DNA of 18,394 nucleotides from Nitrospinaceae bacterium. Lineage in GTDB: Bacteria > Nitrospinota > Nitrospinia > Nitrospinales > Nitrospinaceae. Location of the stretch: assembly GCA_029261615.1 (NCBI GenBank), contig JAJDAX010000250.1, positions 1 through 18,394 of the forward strand. Reading direction: 5' to 3'. Of this stretch, positions 13,333-18,394 are shown piece by piece. The notes beneath the pieces were generated by a model. The model did no database searches and was not told the origin of the DNA. It saw only the letters and a program-made list of their open reading frames with translations. Every line of letters begins with the position of its first letter. Position 1 is the first letter of the stretch. The position numbers were made by a program, and so were the translations under genes.

Positions 13333-13946
13333 GCACTTTTTTGCCAATCTGTAATAACGGCACCATACCCCATATTGTGTTTTACGGTCACATATCCCCA
13401 ATATCCTGCGCATTGGGTCAGCCCATCTTTAAGCAATCTCCCACAGTAGTCTCTTGTCCTTCGCGAGCATCCGCCTTGAGATACCGCCGTTGGTTCAGTC
13501 TCGATCAGCCGCGCTATTTGTGAAAGGTTTTCGCCGTGGCCGGCAACTCGCAAGACAATCGCGAGCGGGATGCTGTCAACCTCATCGATAAGTCCGCGCA
13601 ACTGAATGCCGGCATCTATCACACGATCAGATATTGATTGGCCGGACGGCGAAGTATCAACTTGAATCTTGCTCGGATCAAACGCCGGCGCGCCTGACGC
13701 CCCAAGCGCCTCGATGATCCAGCGCACCTTGTCAGCCGCCCGCTTTTGGGCATCACCTATGATACCTCTGGCATACAGCTTTTCGATCGCGTCGTGGTGG
13801 ACATTCTTGATAACCGTCTCGCGCTTGGTCTTGTCCGGGCCATAGGCTTCTTCGACGCTGGAAACCTTTAATTTGCGCGTGCCATCATAACCGACCAGTT
13901 CTATTGGTTTTTGTCGTCTGTCTCTGCGTTTGCGCTTTGCCGCCAT
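13329..13946 (-). CDS. Putative late-gene regulator, 205 aa
   Basis: Last gene of the early operon, directly before a promoter/terminator region. A very basic N-terminus (AAKRKRRDRRQKP) is followed by a C-terminal region VIDAGIQLRGLIDEVDSIPLAIVLRVAGHGENLSQIARLIETE then SRRTRDYCGRLLKDGLTQCAGYWGY. The second part resembles helix-turn-helix-like regions of uncharacterised alphaproteobacterial phage proteins (the DUF6456 type, as I recall). A Q-like or activator role is an inference from position. AGGAGG lies seven bases before ATG, the strongest ribosome site in the block. It overlaps the 93-aa gene by 62 bases. Confidence 0.72.
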   Translation of the reverse strand: MAAKRKRRDRRQKPIELVGYDGTRKLKVSSVEEAYGPDKTKRETVIKNVHHDAIEKLYARGIIGDAQKRAADKVRWIIEALGASGAPAFDPSKIQVDTSPSGQSISDRVIDAGIQLRGLIDEVDSIPLAIVLRVAGHGENLSQIARLIETEPTAVSQGGCSRRTRDYCGRLLKDGLTQCAGYWGYVTVKHNMGYGAVITDWQKSA

Positions 13947-14166
13947 GCAATCGCCTCCTGATTATCTCTTTCTGCAGTTTCAATTGTTCGGTAAGCAGGG
14001 TGATCTTGGCCTCCAGATACCGCCGGTAACGCTCTGGATCGTCGTTCTTCGTGAAATACGCTGTGCTGGCCAGTGAGAATGCTATTTCCGCGTCCGTGGC
14101 CCGTTCTGGCGCCTGACAGTGCCGTTTCGGCGTGGTGATCGCCCTATGCTCAACGGTGAAGGTCAA
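13885..14166 (-). CDS. 93-aa early protein, unknown
   Basis: A small gene coupled to SSB by an ATGA overlap and running 62 bases into the 205-aa gene. It has a TEH/ITTPKRH start, a helix around DAEIAFSLASTAYFTKNDDPERYRRYLEAKITLLTEQLKLQKEIIRRRL with coiled-coil-like heptads, and a Lys/Arg/Gln/Thr-rich tail. I do not recognise a family. Position next to SSB suggests a role in replication or recombination, by inference. The long 3' overlap means the basic tail may be constrained by the next gene's start. Confidence 0.68.
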   Translation of the reverse strand: MTFTVEHRAITTPKRHCQAPERATDAEIAFSLASTAYFTKNDDPERYRRYLEAKITLLTEQLKLQKEIIRRRLHGGKAQTQRQTTKTNRTGRL

Positions 14167-14651
14167 AACGCAACCTCGTCACCTGGCCCTTGTCCGGCAT
14201 CATCCGGGTCCTTGGCGCGCCGATGGTCATCCGCTGTTGGTCCAGATCCGGCCGCGCGATCTGGGTCCAGCCCGTAGTCTTCCGCTTCCGGGGTTCCACG
14301 GCCATCGCCCTTGCTGTCCAGCATCACCAGCTTGGCGTTGAAACCCTGTAAGACAACCTCGGTTGAGTATCGATCGTTGCCGTCCTTGTCCTGCCATTTC
14401 CTAGTTTGATTTTGGCCTTCGAGATAAATCTTGGCGCCTTTTTTCAGGTACTTTTCGATGATCTCACAGAGTTTTTCGCTGAAGCAAACGCAACGATGCC
14501 ATTCTGTGCGTTCCTTTTTCTCGCCAGTTTTCTTGTCTTTCCAGGGTTCAGACGTGGCAACAGAAAAGCTGGCAACCGGCTTACCCTGTTGGGTGTATCG
14601 AATTACCGGGTCGGCACCCAAATGACCTATCAGCGTGACCTTATTCAGCAT
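14163..14651 (-). CDS. ssb: Single-stranded DNA-binding protein
   Basis: SSB coats single-stranded DNA during replication. An OB-fold fills residues 1-115 (LNKVTLIGHLGADPVIRYTQQGKPVASFSVATSEPWKDKKTGEKKERTEWHR, then KKGAKIYLEGQNQTRKWQDKDGN). A disordered acidic linker and a C-terminal tip GDEVAF correspond to the DDDIPF-type partner-binding tail. I chose ATG 14651 because GGAG lies seven bases upstream; a TTG two codons earlier leaves only one base of spacing. It overlaps the GcrA-like gene by 11 bases. Length (162 aa) is normal. Confidence 0.96.
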   Translation of the reverse strand: MLNKVTLIGHLGADPVIRYTQQGKPVASFSVATSEPWKDKKTGEKKERTEWHRCVCFSEKLCEIIEKYLKKGAKIYLEGQNQTRKWQDKDGNDRYSTEVVLQGFNAKLVMLDSKGDGRGTPEAEDYGLDPDRAAGSGPTADDHRRAKDPDDAGQGPGDEVAF

Positions 14652-15123
14652 TTGCAATCTCCAATTGTCCCGTTGCCGGGACTTTTCCCGACTTCTTTGG
14701 TTCCACCGGCACGTAGCAAAGCGGATGGTGCCATTCGCAGAAAGACGAACCTTCCTGCTTCGGGTGCCCGCACCACATGAAGGGCTTATCCCCGTGGATA
14801 AACTGGCAATCTCCCGTGTTGACCAGATGACCTACAGGATCCGGCTCTGGCCCGTGCTTGGCAATGACTGCCTTGCGGTGGCGGGTCATTTCGGCAAGGG
14901 AAACCTTGGTGTTTGTGTCTGCCCTGGGCTGGTTCGAAAACTTGCGGGTTTTCTGGCCTTTGCTTGCCAAAATACCAATCCTGTGACCGCGCGCGGCGCA
15001 AGCATTTCTGGAAATACCAATTATCTCGGCGGCGGCCGCGTATGATTTCCCCTGCCCCTGCACAACGCGGCGCAAAATATCGTCCGCCGCCTTGGTCCAA
15101 TGGAATGAATTTTTGTTACGCAT
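14641..15123 (-). CDS. GcrA-family regulator
   Basis: A 160-aa protein with both ends of the GcrA family. N-terminal helix-turn-helix: FHWTKAADDILRRVV, then AAAAEIIGISRNACAARGHRIGI (residues about 29-51). C-terminal Cys/His module: GDCQF, WCGHP and FCEWHH (Cys106, Cys118, Cys129, His132). In Caulobacter, GcrA binds RNA polymerase sigma-70 and activates promoters carrying methylated GANTC. The start is ATG 15123, overlapping the initiator gene by eight bases; an ATG three codons earlier is an alternative and the frame is open far upstream only as an overlap. The HTH is typical, the linker short. It probably retunes host or phage transcription. Confidence 0.87.
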   Translation of the reverse strand: MRNKNSFHWTKAADDILRRVVQGQGKSYAAAAEIIGISRNACAARGHRIGILASKGQKTRKFSNQPRADTNTKVSLAEMTRHRKAVIAKHGPEPDPVGHLVNTGDCQFIHGDKPFMWCGHPKQEGSSFCEWHHPLCYVPVEPKKSGKVPATGQLEIANAE

Positions 15124-16048
15124 GTCCCACATCCAGGAGTTTTGCCGGCACCATGCAGCCGGGCTCGATGGGATCTCCCGGCTTAGCAGGGGGGCTCGCG
15201 CCAAGAATTTCGACCGGCCACTCAAATTCACCGGCCCAATATCGCTCAAGTCGCTTTTGCCAATCCTCGACGGTAAAGGTGGCGGGGTCCCTGAGTGGCC
15301 TGGATTCTTCCTCGGCTTCGACCGTTCCGTCACCGGCAGGAACCGGCTTGGTTCGCCTTGCATGGGCGTCGGCAATCGCCTGGGTGAAATACCCCCAGGC
15401 TTGGATTCGGTGCTTCTTTCGAACCCGCTTTGCAACGGTTCTGATAGTAGGAAGGATATCGAGATCGAGATCAAACCCCGCGCCTATCCACCCCAATGGT
15501 TCGGACATGACGCACAGATTTGGGGCAGCAGTATTGGTGCTATCGCCAGCTACTTGCCTCAGTTTGGTCTCTAGCTCGTCAAGGTGGATTTCTTCTCGCG
15601 CCTGCGCGCTGTTATCATCAGTAGATTCTGCTTCTGAATCTGTATCTGCTTCTGACTCTGTACCGTTACTGTAACGTTTCACCCCCGTTACATTCCCGTT
15701 TTCTGTTTTTTTCTTCTTACTTTCCCGGTACTTACGAACACGCCCGGTACTAGAGTCTGACGAAAACTGTCTTTTGTCCCAACCGGTCGGCTGCCAGGCA
15801 TCATCTATCAGCCCCACCTCCACCAATCGGGCGCAAACGAACTCGGCGGTCTCTGTATCGACGCCCAATTCTCGCGCAATCTTGCGCTCACGCATTTTGT
15901 CATTTTGATATTCTTTGTCCAAAATACCGGAACATTTCATGCAAAGAATATTGATGTAGTGCCAGCGATCCTCGAACGCTATTTCCTCTATTCGCTCGTC
16001 ATGGGGGAGTTCTGAATAAAGCCGGAACCACGGGAGATGATTGCTCAT
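15116..16048 (-). CDS. Replication initiator, lambda O-like
   Basis: A 310-aa protein whose N-terminus (NHLPWFRLYSELPHDERIEEIAFEDRWHYINILCMKCSG, then IARELGVDTETAEFVCARLVEVGLID) is the winged-helix domain common to phage replication initiators. A GWDKRQFSSDSSTGRVRKYRESKKKK stretch leads to an acidic low-complexity linker (about residues 120-160), then a C-terminal domain expected to bind helicase. Its ATG overlaps the 44-aa gene stop (ATGA) and it ends inside the GcrA start. With DnaB two genes upstream and SSB downstream it forms a replisome-loading set. The linker DNA carries repeats that may be the origin. Confidence 0.82.
   Translation of the reverse strand: MSNHLPWFRLYSELPHDERIEEIAFEDRWHYINILCMKCSGILDKEYQNDKMRERKIARELGVDTETAEFVCARLVEVGLIDDAWQPTGWDKRQFSSDSSTGRVRKYRESKKKKTENGNVTGVKRYSNGTESEADTDSEAESTDDNSAQAREEIHLDELETKLRQVAGDSTNTAAPNLCVMSEPLGWIGAGFDLDLDILPTIRTVAKRVRKKHRIQAWGYFTQAIADAHARRTKPVPAGDGTVEAEEESRPLRDPATFTVEDWQKRLERYWAGEFEWPVEILGASPPAKPGDPIEPGCMVPAKLLDVGHA
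15627..15725. other. Candidate replication origin inside the initiator gene
   Basis: Two tandem 18-base units (15627-15644 and 15645-15662) differ at one position. They adjoin a palindrome CGTTAC-T-GTAACG (15664-15676), a further CCGTTAC at 15685-15691, and a T-rich/polypyrimidine tract at about 15699-15722. Lambda ori has the same plan: 18-bp iterons then an A/T-rich segment in the linker part of gene O. The repeats could simply reflect Ser/Glu/Asp/Thr codon repetition, so this is a candidate only. Confidence 0.4.
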
Positions 16049-16179
16049 TTGCTACCCCCGTCCCCTAGTCTACGATCAGGATAGCGGTGGTAGTATTTTT
16101 CAATAGTTTCCTCGACTACCTTTTCAACGAGATCGCCAATCAGGATTGGTTCGCTTTCGTCCCATTCTTTGTTGTTCAT
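16045..16179 (-). CDS. 44-aa gene between helicase and initiator
   Basis: A short gene locked in place by ATGA overlaps at both ends: its ATG overlaps the helicase stop and its TGA overlaps the initiator start. GAGG lies five bases upstream. It reads MNNKEWDESEPILIGDLVEK, then VVEETIEKYYHRYPDRRLGD and GGSK, an acidic amphipathic helix with an aromatic/basic end. Family unknown. Position between helicase and its probable loader hints at a replication accessory, perhaps a helicase-binding adaptor; that is speculation. The doubly coupled arrangement makes the gene itself convincing. Confidence 0.85.
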   Translation of the reverse strand: MNNKEWDESEPILIGDLVEKVVEETIEKYYHRYPDRRLGDGGSK

Positions 16180-17600
16180 TGGTTCCTCACCGCGCCTGCC
16201 GCCATGTCCGCGTAGACCGTGGCGGTTTGTGTCGGACCGTTTCGCTGCTTGGCAACGATCAGATCCATTTCATTCTCGCAGTCGATTAACCGCTCCAGAT
16301 CCTCGGGTGAATTGACTTTCTTGCCGTCCGTTTTTCGCTTTAAATAATAATGATCGCGGTAAACAAAAATCACCGTGTCGGCGTCCTGCTCTATATCTCC
16401 GGAATTACGCAAATCACTCAGCATCGGGCGTTTACTGTCACGCTGCTCGAGTTGCCTTGAGAGTTGTGAGAGCGCCATAACTGGAATGTTAAAATCAATC
16501 GCCAAGCCTTTGAGTCCGAACGATATTTCTCCGACTTCATTGACCTTTTGACCGGCGTATCGGCCGCTCGGCATCATCAAGCCCAAATAGTCCACTATGA
16601 CCAACTCGAGTGTATGGCCGCGCCGCTTGAACTCCTTGAATTTGCGCCTCACAAGAGCACGCAGACGTTCGACCGTTGGTGCGCTGGTGGCGGCAATATC
16701 AAGTGGCAGGTTTTCGAAATCCGTCTGGCACCCTTCAATCCGCTCCCGCTCGATCATGTCGAGGGACCGGCTTAATATCTTGTTGTATGAAATTGGTGAT
16801 CCACGGCTGAACACCATGTCGGTGAACATGCGGGCGATAAGTTGCTCTCGGCTCATTTCCAGTGAAAGGAACAAGACACCATGTCCTCGCTTGGCCATAT
16901 TCAGCGCCAAGGAGCTTGCGACATGGGTTTTCCCCATACTCGGCCTGCCAGCGATCAGAATAAGCTCTTTGGGACAGGCTCCGTTGGTTATCCGGTCGAG
17001 GCTCGTGAGCCCCCATGGAATGCCCAATGGCACGTCACTGTCGAGCGATTCAATTAACTTCCCTGCAAGGCTGCCAACCATGCCGGATTCTATCCTGTGG
17101 CGCCCTGTACCAGCGGAAAGGAGCGCCTCAAGATCAGATATAGCCTCTTCGGCATTCTGATCGGGTGAAATTGCCCCAGTGGCGCTGTAAGCGCTTTCGG
17201 TCAGCTTCCCTGCTATCTCAATCTGAGACCGGCGTTGGGCAAGGTCATGGATGGCGCGGCCAAAGTCAGGGGAATTTAAAACGGTGGTTGCAGAAGCACT
17301 CAGCCTGGCGAGGTATTGTTGTAGACTGACCCCCTCGTCTACCTCCACATTCGGGAGCACGTCCCTAAGTGTAATCGGCGAGGCAATGCGGTCGTTGGCG
17401 ATCAGCCCACCCATCGCCTCATATATTTCTTGGTGGGGCGAGAAAAAGAAGTGATCAGCGTCGAGGAATCCAGATACCAGTGCGTAGGCGTCGTTATTCA
17501 GAAGGATTGCGCCGAGTAAGCTCTGCTCTGCCTGCACGTTGCAGGGCAGATCGAGAGGCGCTTCGTAATCCGCGTCTATATTGGGTTCTGGGCGGTTCAT
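16176..17600 (-). CDS. dnaB: Replicative DNA helicase, DnaB-like
   Basis: Hexameric replicative helicase (474 aa). The N-terminal collar domain starts with DLPCNVQAEQSLLGAILLNNDA, as in DnaB. The RecA-like domain has Walker A AGRPSMGKT near residue 220, Walker B LELVIVDYLGLM near 330, and LSQLSRQLEQRDSKRPMLSDLRNSGDIEQDADTVIFVYRD, the conserved H3/H4 block with the arginine-finger region. Length is typical. GGAGGG lies four bases before the ATG; the stop of the methyltransferase gene falls between them. It is coupled to the 44-aa gene by ATGA. A phage copy frees replication from host helicase loading. Confidence 0.97.
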   Translation of the reverse strand: MNRPEPNIDADYEAPLDLPCNVQAEQSLLGAILLNNDAYALVSGFLDADHFFFSPHQEIYEAMGGLIANDRIASPITLRDVLPNVEVDEGVSLQQYLARLSASATTVLNSPDFGRAIHDLAQRRSQIEIAGKLTESAYSATGAISPDQNAEEAISDLEALLSAGTGRHRIESGMVGSLAGKLIESLDSDVPLGIPWGLTSLDRITNGACPKELILIAGRPSMGKTHVASSLALNMAKRGHGVLFLSLEMSREQLIARMFTDMVFSRGSPISYNKILSRSLDMIERERIEGCQTDFENLPLDIAATSAPTVERLRALVRRKFKEFKRRGHTLELVIVDYLGLMMPSGRYAGQKVNEVGEISFGLKGLAIDFNIPVMALSQLSRQLEQRDSKRPMLSDLRNSGDIEQDADTVIFVYRDHYYLKRKTDGKKVNSPEDLERLIDCENEMDLIVAKQRNGPTQTATVYADMAAGAVRNQ

Positions 17601-18389
17601 TTATCCCTCCTGAGCCAGCCGTATGGGGCTAGGTGATTTCGCTGGCACAAACAGACCGGGATTGTCATAGGCGACAGAGATCCGCTCGCAGGCCATTTCG
17701 AAATATTTGGAATCAAGTTCGATACCGATGAACCGTCGGGAAAGCTGGACACAAGCCACGCCGGTGGTGCCCGAACCCATGAACGGGTCGCAGACAAGCT
17801 GGCCAACATCACTCGAATTGCGCACGTATTCGTGCATCAATGAAGCAGGTTTTTCCGTGGGATGATCTGTTTCGTTTCGTATCCCCGCCCGCAATATTTG
17901 TTTGGACTCCGGGTGGTTTATTGTCTTTGCCCTGCCCTTCCAGAGATACAGGGTGAATTCCAGATTTTTCATGTACCAGCGGTTTGCCGTTGGGGTTACC
18001 TTGTCCCAAACCAGCAAATTGTGGAATTTAAACCCGGCCATGAAAGTCGCCTGCATGAGTGGATAGACATTCTTGTCGTTGGCCATCACGTAGCAATCGC
18101 CATCCACCGCCATGGATGAATAAATAGCGGCCATCATCTCCGGGAAAGGCACCGTCGCCTTGATCAGTTGCCCGTCATTGGCATAATTGTGAGCGGCGAA
18201 TATTCCCGACATGGTTTTGGAAGATTTCGATACCCCGCCCGTTGTCAGGGCATATGGCACGTCACTGACCATCAGATTCACGTTGGCGATATGGGGAAGG
18301 ATCTTCATTGCATCGCCCTGATACAGCGTGCAATCGCCGATCTGGACCTTTTGCTTCCAGGGCTTACCCGCTGTATCTGTGGGGGTCAT
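17601..18389 (-). CDS. Beta-class DNA methyltransferase
   Basis: A 262-aa SAM-dependent DNA methyltransferase (N6-adenine or N4-cytosine). Motif order is catalytic-first: an N-terminal target strand, motif IV as SDVPYAL near residue 42, a HPTEKP motif before the SAM-binding DPFMGSGTTG (motif I) near residue 200, then FIGIELDSKYFEMACERI. This is the beta order, shared with CcrM. The usual D/N/S-P-P-Y/F has Val in place of the first Pro. Only five bases precede the ATG, so an upstream start cannot be ruled out. Specificity cannot be read from sequence; a GANTC enzyme would fit the GcrA-like gene, by inference. Confidence 0.88.
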   Translation of the reverse strand: MTPTDTAGKPWKQKVQIGDCTLYQGDAMKILPHIANVNLMVSDVPYALTTGGVSKSSKTMSGIFAAHNYANDGQLIKATVPFPEMMAAIYSSMAVDGDCYVMANDKNVYPLMQATFMAGFKFHNLLVWDKVTPTANRWYMKNLEFTLYLWKGRAKTINHPESKQILRAGIRNETDHPTEKPASLMHEYVRNSSDVGQLVCDPFMGSGTTGVACVQLSRRFIGIELDSKYFEMACERISVAYDNPGLFVPAKSPSPIRLAQEG

Positions 18390-18394
18390 GGGGC

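Noticed and set aside
15124..15474. N-terminal extension of the GcrA-like frame (117 extra residues)
   Set aside because: The extension lies wholly within the initiator gene and has low-complexity, basic sequence. The family starts near the ATG at 15123.
16597..17160. 187-aa plus-strand frame
   Set aside because: Opposite the helicase gene; Arg/Ser/Leu-rich composition typical of antisense shadows.
1..18394. CRISPR array, insertion sequence, integrase or attachment site
   Set aside because: No regularly spaced repeats, transposase motifs or recombinase gene were found. The tRNA might be an integration target in principle, but nothing beside it supports that.

Overview
The window is one block of a tailed, siphovirus-type phage or prophage genome. 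Every convincing gene is on the minus strand, so transcription runs from high to low coordinates. No integrase, repressor, lysis gene or host gene is present, so I cannot tell a free phage from a prophage. The host is most likely an alphaproteobacterium: one gene encodes a GcrA-family protein, a cell-cycle regulator family typical of that class. The head genes also resemble those of known alphaproteobacterial lambda-like phages. Base composition looks mid-50s % GC by eye.

Replication/early block (about 18.4-13.3 kb): beta-class DNA methyltransferase, DnaB-type helicase, a 44-aa gene joined by ATGA overlaps on both sides, a lambda-O-like initiator with a candidate internal origin, a GcrA-like regulator, SSB, a 93-aa protein and a 205-aa putative late regulator. 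Most neighbours overlap or touch, so this is a translationally coupled operon.

Control region (about 13.33-12.6 kb): a possible promoter, an intrinsic terminator and a 16-bp palindrome whose 13-bp core recurs 215 bp further on. A 61-aa gene, a 64-aa DksA/TraR-type zinc-finger gene and a CAU tRNA with initiator-tRNA features follow. The layout resembles lambda Q-pR'-tR'.

Packaging, head and tail block (about 12.6 kb to 1): gpZ-like protein (displaced from its usual place), a possible 43-aa gene, TerS, TerL, gpW-like connector, cement-like protein, terminator, portal, ClpP-like protease with an internally started scaffold, two-domain decoration protein, Mu gpT-like major capsid protein, two small proteins, gpFII-like joiner, gpU-like tail terminator, tail tube, G/GT chaperones made by a -1 frameshift at A_AAA_AAC, tape measure, and the first codons of the next tail gene. 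The order is lambda-like, while the capsid protein is of the Mu gpT type, so the genome is mosaic.

There is no intergenic gap above about 120 bp apart from the control region (13214-13328) and the short stretches around the tRNA and TerS, all described below. Family names are from recognition of protein motifs and gene order by eye; no search was run.
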